In this document: positions 43,586 through 53,258 of the stretch, piece after piece
Layout of the letters: each line of letters starts with the position of its first letter
Numbering within the stretch: position 1 is the first letter of the stretch
Assembly (NCBI GenBank): GCA_021200315.1
Contig: JAJQGU010000030.1
Coordinates: forward strand, 44,212 to 108,211
Direction: 5' to 3'
From: Akkermansiaceae bacterium
GTDB taxonomy: Bacteria > Verrucomicrobiota > Verrucomicrobiia > Verrucomicrobiales > Akkermansiaceae
Length of the DNA stretch: 64,000 bases
The notes under the pieces: generated by a model
What the model was told of the DNA's origin: nothing
The model's database searches: none
Seen by the model: only the letters and a program-made list of their open reading frames with translations
Translations under genes and position numbers: made by a program

Positions 43586-44911
43586 GGTTTTCACTCTCCG
43601 ACGAAGCCAGATCTGAGCGGCCAGCCGGTTGGGAAGGCGATCTTCCATCTGTTCGGTGAGGGCTTCGTCGAGGATTTGACGAAAAAGGGGCCCTGGAGAT
43701 AATCCTAGGTCAAGGAGATCACGCCCGTTGAGGAAGGGGGAGCGGTTGAACGTCGCTTCGGCGGAGAGGCGGGCATGTTGTTCGGCGGCGAAGCGGCAGG
43801 TGCTCAGATCGCCGTTCGATGCCAGGCGATCGGCGCGGTGCAGCTCTAGAGCGTTCCCGAACAGAGGATCGCGCAGCTTGACTTTGAGGTGGGCGGGACG
43901 CATGCGGTGCAGGCTGCGCCATTGCATGTGGCTTTTTACCAGATGTTGTACATGGCTGATAAAATTCTTGGGATAGCGCAGGCGGCGCAGAATGGCGCCG
44001 GCCATCTCCATGCCCGTGATGTCATGACCGTTGAAGCGGATTCTCCCGCTTGCGTCTATTGTCCGGACGCATGGTTTGGCGATGTCATGCAGCAGGGTGG
44101 CCCAGACGAGCTCAAGGTCGGCCTTCTCGGGTAGATGCTCCAGAGCGAGCAGCGTGTGCGTCCAGACGTCTCCTTCCGGGTGAAACTCCGGGGGCTGGGT
44201 GCAGCCCTTCAGGCGGAGCAGTTCGGGAACGAAACACCCCAAGAGGCCGCTGCGGTCGAGCAGTTCAAGGGCTATCCTGCGCCGGGGCGAAAGCCACATA
44301 CGGTCGAGTTCGGCATGGAGCCGTTCAGTGGCGACGAGATGCACGCGTTCGGCGTATGTGCAGAGGGCATCCCAGGTGCGGCGCTCGATTTCCAGATCGT
44401 GAACGACGGAGAAGCGGATGGCCCGCAGCAGACGCAGCGCGTCTTCGCGAAAGCGGGCTGCAGGCTCGCCGATCGCTCTCAGCAGGCCGAGTCGCTGATC
44501 CGCCAGCCCGCCCACGTAGTCGAGAATTTCTCCTGTGGCAGGTTCCATCATCAGACCGTTGATGGTGAAATCTCTGCGCCGAGCGTCCTCCCATTCGTTC
44601 GAGTACTGCACGGAGTCGGGGTGGCGGCTGTCGGAGTATTCTCCGTCCATCCGGAAGGTGGCGACTTCAAAGCTCGTTTCTTTCCACTGAACCAAGACTA
44701 CGCCGAAAGAGATTCCCACGGCGCGGGAATTCGGGAAAAGCGCGAGGATTTCTTCCGGTTGCGCCTGGGTCACGATATCAATGTCCTTGGGCTCTTGGCC
44801 GGCGAGCCAGTCGCGCACGCATCCGCCCACGAATAAGGTGCGGTGTCCGGCTTTTATGAGTCGATCGGCTACTTCACGTGCGGCTGTCGGCACCGGGGGA
44901 CTGATGTTCAT
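43496..44911 (-). CDS. cca: CCA tRNA nucleotidyltransferase / poly(A) polymerase family protein
   Basis: A 471-residue class II nucleotidyltransferase. The head domain has TLFVGGCVRDWLAG and the metal-binding pair DIDIVTQA. RRDFTINGLMM and the neck region LLRAIRFS follow. An HD-like domain (about 260-330; VWATLLHDIAKPC) suggests phosphohydrolase ability. It adds or repairs the tRNA CCA end; poly(A) polymerase cannot be excluded by eye. Its 3' end overlaps the convergent L,D-transpeptidase gene by 90 bp. Its start overlaps the Nudix stop by 4 bp. Confidence 0.88.
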   Translation of the reverse strand: MNISPPVPTAAREVADRLIKAGHRTLFVGGCVRDWLAGQEPKDIDIVTQAQPEEILALFPNSRAVGISFGVVLVQWKETSFEVATFRMDGEYSDSRHPDSVQYSNEWEDARRRDFTINGLMMEPATGEILDYVGGLADQRLGLLRAIGEPAARFREDALRLLRAIRFSVVHDLEIERRTWDALCTYAERVHLVATERLHAELDRMWLSPRRRIALELLDRSGLLGCFVPELLRLKGCTQPPEFHPEGDVWTHTLLALEHLPEKADLELVWATLLHDIAKPCVRTIDASGRIRFNGHDITGMEMAGAILRRLRYPKNFISHVQHLVKSHMQWRSLHRMRPAHLKVKLRDPLFGNALELHRADRLASNGDLSTCRFAAEQHARLSAEATFNRSPFLNGRDLLDLGLSPGPLFRQILDEALTEQMEDRLPNRLAAQIWLRRRVKTLLDNTNLRAYAGKAENRFTGRAGKTDAPM

Positions 44912-45438
44912 TGTCGCTGGGGCTTCGCCAGAAAATGGACGCCCGTATAGATGCGCGGATCGACGGCTTTGCCCGTCTGCATTTGCCGTTCGAGCCAGGC
45001 GTCGAGCCCGTCGAGCGGAATCTCGCGAACAGCAATGTGTTCGTTGTCTATCCCGCCGCCCTTGCCGATGCGGTGCAGGTCTCCGGCAAGAAAGAAATTC
45101 ACGGTCTCCGAAGTGAGGCCGGGCGAAGAGGGACCTCGGAACAAGAAGCGCATGGTTTCGGCAGCATAGCCGGTCTCCTCCAGCAGTTCGCGTCGGGCGG
45201 CCGTTTCCGGTTCTTCGTTGTCTTGATCGCCGCAGAGACCGGCGGGGGCACTGATGGTGATCTGGCCGAGCGGCGGGCGGAATTCTTCAACGATGAGCAT
45301 CTTGCGCCCGGGAGCGAGCGCGAAGATCATCACGACGTCCACATTGCGCGTACGGGCGGCGTATTCCCACCGACCAGCCGCTTCTCGGATTTCCAAGAAG
45401 CGGCCGCGCCAGAGCGTTGCGGAGGTTTGGGTGTCCAT
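44908..45438 (-). CDS. Nudix hydrolase, ADP-ribose pyrophosphatase-like
   Basis: From the ATG at 45438 (MDTQTSATLWRG), 176 residues. The Nudix box GDQDNEEPETAARRELLEETGY fits Gx5Ex7REUxEExGU. The upstream strands (VDVVMIFALAPGRKMLIVEEFRPPLG) resemble NudF-type ADP-sugar pyrophosphatases. The earlier in-frame ATG at 45453 lies inside the ilvE terminator stem, so I prefer 45438. It overlaps cca by 4 bp. Expression must come from read-through or from a promoter I cannot see. Confidence 0.85.
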   Translation of the reverse strand: MDTQTSATLWRGRFLEIREAAGRWEYAARTRNVDVVMIFALAPGRKMLIVEEFRPPLGQITISAPAGLCGDQDNEEPETAARRELLEETGYAAETMRFLFRGPSSPGLTSETVNFFLAGDLHRIGKGGGIDNEHIAVREIPLDGLDAWLERQMQTGKAVDPRIYTGVHFLAKPQRQ

Positions 45439-45445
45439 GGACAGG

Positions 45446-45478
45446 AAAAACATGCCAATTCTTGCAGGGCATGTTTTT
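45446..45478 (-). terminator. Rho-independent terminator of ilvE
   Basis: On the minus strand AAAAACATGCC pairs with GGCATGTTTTT (11 bp), beginning at the ilvE stop codon. The downstream arm supplies the U-tract and contains the rejected upstream ATG of the Nudix gene. Confidence 0.75.
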
Positions 45479-46337
45479 AATCTCTTGATCGGTTTGTTTC
45501 TTCCTGATAGAGGGAGAGGATGCGCTTGGTGACGGGGCCGGAGACGCCGGTGTTGATTTTTTGACCATCGAGGGATGAAACGGCGATCACTTCGGCCGCC
45601 GTGCCCGTGAGGAAACATTCATCTGCGCTGATAATGTCGAATCGGTTGAGTGTGCGCTCCTGAAAGGGGATGCCTGCCTCATGGCAGATGTCGATCACCG
45701 CATGGCGGGTGATGCCGTCGAGAGCGCCGTCGGTGACAGGAGGTGTGCAGACCACTCCTCTCTTGACGATGAATATGTTGTCTCCCGTGCATTCTGCTAC
45801 GTTTCCTTGAGCGTTGAGAATGAGAGATTCCCATGCACCTTGCCGGATGGCGTCGAGCTTGGCGAGAATGTTATTGAGGTAATTCAGCGATTTCACCTGG
45901 GGACTGAGGGCGGCCGGTGCGTTGCGGCGTACGGCGCTGGTGACGAGGGCGAGCCCGTTTTCATAAATTTCCTTGGGATAGAGCGCCACCTGTTGCGCAA
46001 TCACAAACATGCAGGGCCGGGGGCAGGTGAGCGGGCTCAGGCCGAGGCCGCCTTCTCCGCGTGTGACTACAAGGCGAATGTAGCCGTCCTTGAGACCGGA
46101 GGCGTCCGCCGTTTCGCGGCAGGCCGCCGCTGCTTCGTCAAAAGAGTAGGGAATTTCGAGGGCAATGTATTTGGCCGAATTGAAGAAACGCTCCAAATGC
46201 TCCTTCAGGCGGAATATTTTTCCGTTGTAGAATCGGATCCCCTCGAAACACCCGTCTCCATAGAGAACCCCGTGATCGAACACGGAAACTCTCGCTTCTT
46301 CTTTCTCGACCAATTTTCCATCAAACCAAATTTTCAT
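45477..46337 (-). CDS. ilvE: Branched-chain amino acid aminotransferase
   Basis: From the ATG at 46337 (MKIWFDGKLVEKEEARVSVF), 286 residues of fold IV PLP aminotransferase. DHGVLYGDGCFEGIRFYNG is the classic N-terminal motif. The PLP lysine is in SPQVKSLNYLNNILAK. CTGDNIFIVKRG and GITRHAVIDICHEAGI follow. It transaminates leucine, isoleucine and valine keto acids; D-amino acid aminotransferase or ADC lyase are related alternatives but fit less well. The longer ORF start adds 13 codons without support. It is closed by a terminator and is probably monocistronic. Confidence 0.9.
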   Translation of the reverse strand: MKIWFDGKLVEKEEARVSVFDHGVLYGDGCFEGIRFYNGKIFRLKEHLERFFNSAKYIALEIPYSFDEAAAACRETADASGLKDGYIRLVVTRGEGGLGLSPLTCPRPCMFVIAQQVALYPKEIYENGLALVTSAVRRNAPAALSPQVKSLNYLNNILAKLDAIRQGAWESLILNAQGNVAECTGDNIFIVKRGVVCTPPVTDGALDGITRHAVIDICHEAGIPFQERTLNRFDIISADECFLTGTAAEVIAVSSLDGQKINTGVSGPVTKRILSLYQEETNRSRD

Positions 46338-46473
46338 ATTGTGCTCTTTTGCTGAGTTGATGCGTTCAGTATACATTTTGCGTATAAAATAAAAAGAAAA
46401 AAAGAGGAGGAGTCCCGCTGGCGCTGAAACTTCCTTCCTTGACAGGAACAGATTTTCCCATAGAATTCATGGC

Positions 46474-49191
46474 ATGGGTTCCCGTGCTCTTAAAATTTGC
46501 GCAGTTCTTTTGTGCAGCGGTGTAATCGGATATGTGCTCTACGAGCCGATCTTTGGAAGGAAAGATGGGAGAAAAAAGGAGTATGAGATTGATCCTGTCC
46601 CGGCTATAGTTCAAAAGGATAACCCCGGTCCGCAATCTGAGCCGGATTCGGCGCCCGAACCGCAGCCTGAACCTCAGCCCGCACCTGTGGTTGTGACGCC
46701 GGAGCCCGATCAACCGGAGGAGGTAGAAGCAGCAGATGAGGATATTGCTGAGATCGAGGCGGAAGACGAATTCGAAATCCAGTCAATTACGCGCACTCCT
46801 GCTCAACTCAGAGAATTGCAGGAGTGGATCACGAAAATGTCGAAGATTCCTGATTCGGAATACATCGGCAGGGAAACTCCAACCATGTGGAAACGGCCGG
46901 ACAATGCCAAGAAGCGTCTGGCTGCGCGGATTGTCGGAGCTTTGAAAAAGAAAACGGATAAGGATATTCTGCTGTTCATCGGGGGGAAGAACGGGCTTAA
47001 GAATCGCTTGGCTCTTGCTCAGTGGGTAATTATGGACAAGGCGGATTCCGAGCAGCTGGCTCTTCTCTGCAAGGATGCTAAGTTCCGCTCCTTCATGGGC
47101 AGATTTATGAATGACCTGCACTGGGTGGAAAGCTTCGTGTATGCGGGCGCGTGCCGGAGCCCGGAAAAAGCCATTGAAATTTTGGCGGCGCTGGCTGCCC
47201 ATGACCCGGATATTTTGGACGGAAGGAGCAAGAGGGCAGGGCATGCTGATTCTTCTCGGATAAAAGGAGAGAACGCCTCCAGTCGGCGCTCTGGGGAGAT
47301 TGCCATGAAACGCCGCATCGCTACGGCTATTGCGGCGGAATACGGCAGGAACGGCTGGACGTTCAGCGATGAAGAGGAAGCGGCAAAATTTCGAAATCTG
47401 CTTCCGCCCAAAACTGATCTGAAAGATCGATTCTCTCTTGCGAAGGCTCGCTATGATTATTTTGTTTCCAGTTGGCGGAAAGGATTGCTGAACCCTGTGT
47501 TTGATGAACTGGAGGATTGGGATCTGCGTATTGTTTGCGGTTGGAAAGATAAGAATGGGCATGGTTCGGCAAAGACTCTCAGGTGGATGAGAGACAACGC
47601 CTCGCTGCCTGAGGAGGAGGCGTACAATGCGGCCTGCCAAGTGCCTTATCGCTTGGTGAATCTGTTTGGGGACAGCATTCACAGCGAGGAGTATTATCGT
47701 CCGTTTAACAATTATTATTACGGCAACTTCAACAAGGAGGTCCGCGATATCGGAGCTGTTTGTGGCGGCAATGCTCATTTTGGCGCGTCATCCTGCATAG
47801 CGCAGGGTATTCCCGCAATGACCATGGGCGAACCGGGGCATTGCGCTTATGCGGTTCGTGTGCACGGTAAATGGAAACGTAATTTCTCCGTTTCGCCCAA
47901 ACACGGCATGCATTGGGAACTTTGGGGAGAACGGGCCTTCTCCTTTCTTGATTTGGCTCAGGGATTCTATTCGGAGGGATATCGCACGAAGGTCTCTCAG
48001 CAGGTGGCGGCGATTGCCTCGGTGCTGGCTCAGAACAGAAACCCGAAAAATTCCGTGGTGGTCTACGAACTGGCGACGGATATACAGCCACTCAATTACC
48101 CGGCGTGGAGCAGTTTTTTCGAAAGTTTGAAGAATATTCTTCCTCACGACAAGAAAAAATGGATGCAGGTGAACGAAGCGTTTTGCAGGGGTATGGGCAG
48201 TAAGCACCCGGAAGTCTGCATGACTGTGCTGAACAAGCAGGTGTATCCTGCGCTGATGGGATTGCTCAGGACGCGTGAGGAAAAGCTCAAAGTGTGCGAA
48301 GATTTCTTGAACAATATGGACAGGACGGAGGATGAACCCAAATGGGGTCTTGAAAAATTGCTGCAGTCCCAAGCCGCTTTGTTCGGCGCTGTGATCGCTT
48401 CTTCCGCCAGCCCGCTGGGAAGCGAGTCTGATGAGGAATCGGAGAATGTTAATGTGAAATTGTCGTCGCCCTCCTCGAGGGGTGATCTGCTTGCCTATTT
48501 CAAGATGATGACCAGATGTCTGATGGAAAAACCGGCTTTTGCCGCAGACGCAATGAGTTGGGGGTCGGAATTCGCCGGCTCCATCAGCTCCGACATGCAG
48601 AATGAATTCACTCAGATGGCCCTGCAAGCCAGTGGAAACGCTCGGGGAGAGGACAAGGAGAGTCTGTTGAAGACCGCTCTTGTAGGTGCGGAAAACAATC
48701 AAAATATCGCAACCTTCCAGTCGATTGCCAAAAAGTTCGGCAAGAAAGAACCGAACCTTCCAAAAATCGATCCTTATCCCGGAGAACTTCTCTCTTCGGG
48801 GGGGCTCATTCGGTTCAGCTCTCTCAGTCCGCAGTACGATGACCCCTCTGAACATCCCGGCGTGATCGAAACTTCTGGAGGGAGATTCCATACGAACAAC
48901 TCCGGAGAAAATGAATGGGCGGAAGTTGTGATGCGCCGTCCCGGTACGGTGACCGGTATTGTGATCGTGACCATGGACAGCAACGAATTCCGTTTGCACG
49001 ACTGGCGGGTCGAAACCTCGATGGATGGCAATGCTTGGACGCCTCTTTCTCTCTTGCCTGACCGGCCGAAACAGAACGTCATCTACATTGACGGGAAGAA
49101 TACTCAGTGCCAGCGTGTGCGCGTCTTTCGCGACGGGAAAGATTTCTTCCATCTGCGCGCCATCCATGTCTACGGTCGTAAGAATGCCTGA
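46474..49191 (+). CDS. Membrane-anchored transglutaminase-like / discoidin-like fusion
   Basis: A 905-residue exported protein. An N-terminal anchor (ALKICAVLLCSGVIGYVLY) precedes a Pro/Glu repeat linker (PEPQPEPQPAP). After a helical region comes a transglutaminase-like core with the likely nucleophile in GAVCGGNAHFGASSC (Cys430) and a His in MGEPGHCAYAV (His456). The last ~130 residues resemble an F5/8 discoidin-type sugar-binding sandwich (TVTGIVIVTMDSNEFRLHDW). A peptidase or cross-linking enzyme targeted to glycans is plausible. It is followed 19 bp later by a thioredoxin-fold gene. Confidence 0.72.
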   Translation: MGSRALKICAVLLCSGVIGYVLYEPIFGRKDGRKKEYEIDPVPAIVQKDNPGPQSEPDSAPEPQPEPQPAPVVVTPEPDQPEEVEAADEDIAEIEAEDEFEIQSITRTPAQLRELQEWITKMSKIPDSEYIGRETPTMWKRPDNAKKRLAARIVGALKKKTDKDILLFIGGKNGLKNRLALAQWVIMDKADSEQLALLCKDAKFRSFMGRFMNDLHWVESFVYAGACRSPEKAIEILAALAAHDPDILDGRSKRAGHADSSRIKGENASSRRSGEIAMKRRIATAIAAEYGRNGWTFSDEEEAAKFRNLLPPKTDLKDRFSLAKARYDYFVSSWRKGLLNPVFDELEDWDLRIVCGWKDKNGHGSAKTLRWMRDNASLPEEEAYNAACQVPYRLVNLFGDSIHSEEYYRPFNNYYYGNFNKEVRDIGAVCGGNAHFGASSCIAQGIPAMTMGEPGHCAYAVRVHGKWKRNFSVSPKHGMHWELWGERAFSFLDLAQGFYSEGYRTKVSQQVAAIASVLAQNRNPKNSVVVYELATDIQPLNYPAWSSFFESLKNILPHDKKKWMQVNEAFCRGMGSKHPEVCMTVLNKQVYPALMGLLRTREEKLKVCEDFLNNMDRTEDEPKWGLEKLLQSQAALFGAVIASSASPLGSESDEESENVNVKLSSPSSRGDLLAYFKMMTRCLMEKPAFAADAMSWGSEFAGSISSDMQNEFTQMALQASGNARGEDKESLLKTALVGAENNQNIATFQSIAKKFGKKEPNLPKIDPYPGELLSSGGLIRFSSLSPQYDDPSEHPGVIETSGGRFHTNNSGENEWAEVVMRRPGTVTGIVIVTMDSNEFRLHDWRVETSMDGNAWTPLSLLPDRPKQNVIYIDGKNTQCQRVRVFRDGKDFFHLRAIHVYGRKNA

Positions 49192-49210
49192 TTTTGTTTG
49201 CGTCTGATAT

Positions 49211-50230
49211 ATGATCATGAAAAAGCACCTGTTGTCTGCGGTTTGTTTCTTTGTGCTTACAGGTTCCGCTTGGGGGGCGGATCGGGCGTCCGGTTATGAG
49301 GAGGCTCTTAAGAAAGCTACGGAGGATGGAGTGATTGTCTATTGTTACGGTCCGGATTGGAATCGCCGCAGTGTACGGATGCTCGACGATTTCTGGAAGA
49401 ACAGAGAGACGGAAAAGGCGTGCGGCGGTGCCGTGATGGTGGCTGTTCCGTTCTATCAGCGCCCTTCGGCTTCTCAGAGAAAGGAGGAGAATAAGATTCA
49501 GGGAGGATTCCAGCGCCAGAAAATCAATCACCAGTTCCGCAGTTTCCCCGCTGTTTGCATGGCCGATGCCCGGGGACGCATTTACGCGCAGCTTTGCGGA
49601 ACGGATGAGTTGGGCTCCGAGGAGGAGAATTATGAAACGGGGCGGGAAAACATACGCTGTAAGCTGGAGCTTTTCAGAGAACAGAGCACACTGCTCGCTC
49701 AGGCGGAGAATGCTCAGGGTATGGAAAAAGCGAGACTGCTGGGTGAAGCCTGTTCCTTGAATATTTATCCGCCCGATCATGCGGTGGAACAGCTTCGGGC
49801 TCTCGACCCGCAGGACAGTTTAGGCTACATCGGGCGGTTGACTTATGATCCATTCGCTTTCAACATGGAAGTCAATGCCTTCAGCGGCAGTGAGCAAAAT
49901 GCCGATCGGGCTCTTTCCGCTCGGGAAACGGAAAAGAAACTGAAAGCTTTGCTCGAGAATCCCAGACTCTCCGACCTGCAAAAGCAGGAAAGCTATGCCG
50001 TCTTCATTGGACGCCTGCGAAAAGAGAAGGCAGGCAAGATGGCGCTTGTCAAGCATGTAAAAGCCATGGGACAGATTGCCCCGGACACTATGTATGGGAA
50101 AATTGTGCCGCATCTTCTCGAAATTTGGTGCGGCGTTGCCGATAGGAGCAAGTCCGCTGATGACGGGGCCTCCCGTGGTGAGCGCAGCAAAGCCCGACGT
50201 GAACGTCGGGAACAGCGCCGCCGTAGGTAG
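49211..50230 (+). CDS. Secreted thioredoxin-fold protein lacking CxxC
   Basis: A 339-residue protein with a signal peptide (KKHLLSAVCFFVLTGSAWG). Its layout matches the thioredoxin-like gene at 21584: VIVYCYGPDWNRRSVRM aligns with FSGSDWCGPCKQL, with Asn-Arg-Arg-Ser in place of Cys-Gly-Pro-Cys at the same residues (51-54). The cis-Pro region remains (RSFPAVCMADARGR). The tail is Arg-rich. It is probably non-redox, binding or chaperone-like (inference). It follows the transglutaminase-like gene by 19 bp, suggesting a shared operon. The ATG at 49217 is an equally good start. Confidence 0.7.
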   Translation: MIMKKHLLSAVCFFVLTGSAWGADRASGYEEALKKATEDGVIVYCYGPDWNRRSVRMLDDFWKNRETEKACGGAVMVAVPFYQRPSASQRKEENKIQGGFQRQKINHQFRSFPAVCMADARGRIYAQLCGTDELGSEEENYETGRENIRCKLELFREQSTLLAQAENAQGMEKARLLGEACSLNIYPPDHAVEQLRALDPQDSLGYIGRLTYDPFAFNMEVNAFSGSEQNADRALSARETEKKLKALLENPRLSDLQKQESYAVFIGRLRKEKAGKMALVKHVKAMGQIAPDTMYGKIVPHLLEIWCGVADRSKSADDGASRGERSKARRERREQRRRR

Positions 50231-50656
50231 GTAGGGGCGGGGCGTGCCTGCGCCCGAAAAGCGCAGGCTGACAGAAAAATGGCCGCCGGACGGAAGGCGC
50301 TTTCGTGTATCCTCATCGGGTAATGGAAAGAAAGCGCTGTTTTTTCTCCTGTACGGTTTTTGGATGGATTTTCCCGCCGAAAGGGAGTCTGATCCGGCGA
50401 ACGTGTTCGGTGCCGCACTCTGCTTCTCTGGCCGCTGCTTTTCCCCGAGCCCGAGCTCGTGCAGGAGGCCGCCTGGGATTTGTCTCATGAATTCTCCTCC
50501 GTCATGAGGGCTCTCCGCCAATTTCAGGGCTTGGTGCATGAAAAATTGTGCAGCCCCTCTTTTGCGCGGTTTTGTCCATTGAGTTTTCTTGTAACGGCAT
50601 ATGCTTCTCTTCATTTTGCACTTGATTTTTCACATTGTGTGCATGAGAATGGCTTC
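50231..50656. other. Intergenic region with GC hairpin, no supported gene
   Basis: About 425 bp before the carboxypeptidase. A perfect 8-bp stem GCCTGCGC/GCGCAGGC at 50246-50268 lies just after the upstream stop and may terminate transcription without a T-run. The overlapping ORFs on both strands look like shadows. The ~40 bp before the next ATG are AT-richer and may hold its promoter. Confidence 0.45.
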
Positions 50657-51610
50657 ATGCAATTCCCCGTGCGCATGTTTGGCGCGCTGGTCGTTTTCAT
50701 CTTCACAGCGTGCCAGTCGTTCAACACCTCATCCTATTCTTCCGCGTACAATTCTGCGTCGCTCCGTTCCGAGAGCGTCGGCGTGATTCCTACGGCGGCA
50801 CCTGTGCCGGATGAGCCGATACAGACAGCAGCTTTGCCAGCCAATTCCGCTGTGCGTCCGCTGGTGCGCCCCCGCACTCCGGCTCCTAAACCCGGTTGTG
50901 CGGCCGTCTGTGTCATGGATGCCATGACGGGGCAGGTACTTTATGAATACAACGGGAATGTGCGCAGGCAGGTGGCCAGCACGCAAAAGGTTCTTTCCGC
51001 GCTGGTCATTCTCGATGCCGGCCGTTTGAGCAAGACGGTCACTATTGCGGAGGAAGACACCAAAGCGGCTCCGACTAAGCTGGGTTTCAAGGCGGGGGAA
51101 AAGTATCGCAGGGAAGATCTGCTTCATGCCTTGATGGTGCGCAGCTTTAATGATGTGGCTCTTGCTCTTGCCCGCGACACGGCGGGCTCTGTGTCGAATT
51201 TTGTCTCAAGAATGAATTCGAAAGCGCGCCGTCTGGGAATGTACAATTCGCATTTCGTCAACCCGAATGGTCTGCCTGCCTCCCAGTATTCCACGGCGGT
51301 CGACATGGCGCGCTGCGCTTGGTTCGCCTATAGAAACCCTGTATTGCGCCGCATGGTGTGCGATGCGCGTTACGATTTCAGATTGGCGAATGGACGCATT
51401 CGTACGCTTGCCAACACCAATAAACTGCTTTCGCGGTACTCATGGGTGACAGGCTTCAAGACGGGTTATACCAATGCTGCGGGAAAGTGCCTGATCTCCA
51501 CGGGTGGATACAATGGCAGGCATGTGATTGTCGTGGTTCTTGGCAGTACGAATGCGCGCATATGGGATGAATCCGCTAAATATCTCAAGTGGGCTTTGGA
51601 ATTGGCCTGA
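50657..51610 (+). CDS. D-alanyl-D-alanine carboxypeptidase lipoprotein (S11)
   Basis: From the ATG at 50657, 317 residues. A lipoprotein-like signal (ALVVFIFTAC, Cys19) leads to a Pro-rich linker and the penicillin-binding domain. Motifs are STQK (Ser108, Lys111), SFN in MVRSFNDVALALA and KTG in GFKTGYTNAAG, the SxxK/SxN/KTG triad of DacA-type enzymes that trim stem pentapeptides. A later in-frame ATG (MFGAL) would shorten the leader. The track start lies 66 codons too early. It leads a run with menB only 6 bp downstream. Confidence 0.9.
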   Translation: MQFPVRMFGALVVFIFTACQSFNTSSYSSAYNSASLRSESVGVIPTAAPVPDEPIQTAALPANSAVRPLVRPRTPAPKPGCAAVCVMDAMTGQVLYEYNGNVRRQVASTQKVLSALVILDAGRLSKTVTIAEEDTKAAPTKLGFKAGEKYRREDLLHALMVRSFNDVALALARDTAGSVSNFVSRMNSKARRLGMYNSHFVNPNGLPASQYSTAVDMARCAWFAYRNPVLRRMVCDARYDFRLANGRIRTLANTNKLLSRYSWVTGFKTGYTNAAGKCLISTGGYNGRHVIVVVLGSTNARIWDESAKYLKWALELA

Positions 51611-51616
51611 GTTTTT

Positions 51617-52438
51617 ATGACCAACTGGATTTCTCAAAAAACTTACACGGATATCCGTTACGAAACTACGGCCGACGGAAAAATCGCCAAGATTACGATC
51701 AACCGCCCCGAGGTGCGTAATGCTTTCCGTCCGCTGACGGTGTGCGAGTTGCTTGACGCGTTTCATCTGGCTCATGAAGATTCCGCTGTGGGTGTCGTCA
51801 TTCTGACAGGAGAGGGGACACTGGCTTTTTGCTCGGGGGGCGATCAAAAAATTCGGAGCAGGGCGGGATATGTGGGGGATGACGGGATTCCCCGGCTGAA
51901 CATTCTCGATGTGCAGAGACAGATACGCCAGCTGCCCAAGCCTGTGATTGCCATGGTGGCGGGTTATGCCGTGGGTGGGGGGCATGTGCTTCATTTGGTC
52001 TGCGACTTGACCATTGCGGCGGAGAACGCACGGTTCGGGCAGACGGGGCCGAAGGTGGGTTCGTTTGACGGTGGCCTTGGCTGCTCGTACATGGCGCGCA
52101 TCGTGGGGCAGAAAAAGGCGCGGGAAATCTGGTATCTTTGCCGCATGTACGATGCGCATCAGGCTTTGGATATGGGCTTGGTCAATACGGTGGTTCCTGT
52201 GGACCGCCTCGAAGAAGAAACCCTGCAGTGGTGCGGGGAGATTCTCCAACGAAGTCCGATGGCTTTGCGCTGTATCAAGGCGGCGCTCAATGCTGATTGC
52301 GATGGCCAGATGGGCCTGCTCGATCTGGCCGGCAATGCGACGCTGCTTTATTATATGAGCGAAGAGGCGCAGGAGGGGCGCAATGCCTTTATCGAGAAGA
52401 GACCCCCTGATTTTTCAAAATTCCCGCGCCTTCCTTGA
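51617..52438 (+). CDS. menB: 1,4-dihydroxy-2-naphthoyl-CoA synthase
   Basis: A 273-residue crotonase that closes the second ring in menaquinone synthesis. [56 protein letters not shown] and [18 protein letters not shown] are MenB signatures. The C-terminal ARxxF-like part ([19 protein letters not shown]) is present. No other men genes are adjacent; its location after a cell-wall carboxypeptidase is unusual but spacing is only 6 bp. Confidence 0.95.
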   Translation: MTNWISQKTYTDIRYETTADGKIAKITINRPEVRNAFRPLTVCELLDAFHLAHEDSAVGVVILTGEGTLAFCSGGDQKIRSRAGYVGDDGIPRLNILDVQRQIRQLPKPVIAMVAGYAVGGGHVLHLVCDLTIAAENARFGQTGPKVGSFDGGLGCSYMARIVGQKKAREIWYLCRMYDAHQALDMGLVNTVVPVDRLEEETLQWCGEILQRSPMALRCIKAALNADCDGQMGLLDLAGNATLLYYMSEEAQEGRNAFIEKRPPDFSKFPRLP

Positions 52439-52454
52439 ATTATTGCTGGTACCC

Positions 52455-53258
52455 GTGGCTACAAACAATCATAGAAGGCACAGCCGCCGGAAGAAAGAGA
52501 CTCTGGAACTTTGGGGCTCTTTATACGGTGCTTCTCTCCCGGAAAATGCTGTCTTGCCGATTCGCGAAGAAGATCATCCCGCACGGGGAAATGAGTCGCA
52601 GCCGTTCAAACGCCGTTTCAACGGCTGGAAATTTACGGCCGCTCTGTTGCTGTGCTTTTTGTTGTCGGCGGTCGGGATTCTTCTTGCGCTCTCGTGGATG
52701 CCTCAGGATCTTTCCGATGTTCAGGGATATGGCACCCAAGGCGCCGTGACCGATCTGCCTTCTGTCTTCCAGAATGCCGTGCAGAATGGGGAAGAGGCCG
52801 TATTCACAGAAGCCGAAATCAATCGCTACCTGCAGGATACGCTCAAATTCGGTCAGCGGGGGGTGTTCAACGTTATTGCGCGTCCTTGCGGCGTGGCCGT
52901 GCGCATTCATGACGGATATGCGGAGTTGATTCTGGATCGCCTCTTGGGTGCCCGTCTGCATCAGACGATTTCCGTCTATCTTACCTTTCGTTCCATTCGT
53001 GAAGATGATGGAACCAAAATCAATTTGGAATACCGGGGAGGGAGTGACATACTGGGTTCCATGCCCCGTGGCGGTACCATAGGCTTGATTTCTGTTCCAG
53101 AAAGGTATATACTCATTCTTCACCCGTCTGTTGAGGGAATCAGAAAAACATATGAAGGCTTTTTCTCTCAAATAGCGGACAGTGGTTATCTCCCCCGTTT
53201 TATCAAGGACGAAAATGGAGGGGACAATCGTCTCATCCTTCAACCTCCATCCTCATAA
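52455..53258 (+). CDS. Single-pass membrane protein of unknown function
   Basis: From GTG 52455 (VATNNHRRHSRRKKETLEL), 267 residues; no ATG lies near the menB stop in this frame. A charged cytoplasmic N-terminus (about 60 residues) is followed by one helix (FTAALLLCFLLSAVGILLALSW) and a periplasmic domain of mixed strands with FTEAEINRYLQDTL. The pattern could be a small assembly or lipid-binding domain, but no family is recognised. Its TAA overlaps the next ATG (TAATG), indicating coupling. Confidence 0.65.
   Translation: MATNNHRRHSRRKKETLELWGSLYGASLPENAVLPIREEDHPARGNESQPFKRRFNGWKFTAALLLCFLLSAVGILLALSWMPQDLSDVQGYGTQGAVTDLPSVFQNAVQNGEEAVFTEAEINRYLQDTLKFGQRGVFNVIARPCGVAVRIHDGYAELILDRLLGARLHQTISVYLTFRSIREDDGTKINLEYRGGSDILGSMPRGGTIGLISVPERYILILHPSVEGIRKTYEGFFSQIADSGYLPRFIKDENGGDNRLILQPPSS

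Noticed and set aside
47788-49218. 476-codon minus-strand ORF opposite the transglutaminase-like gene
   Set aside because: Long but compositionally a shadow (His/Arg/Phe-rich); the plus strand has a leader and domain motifs.
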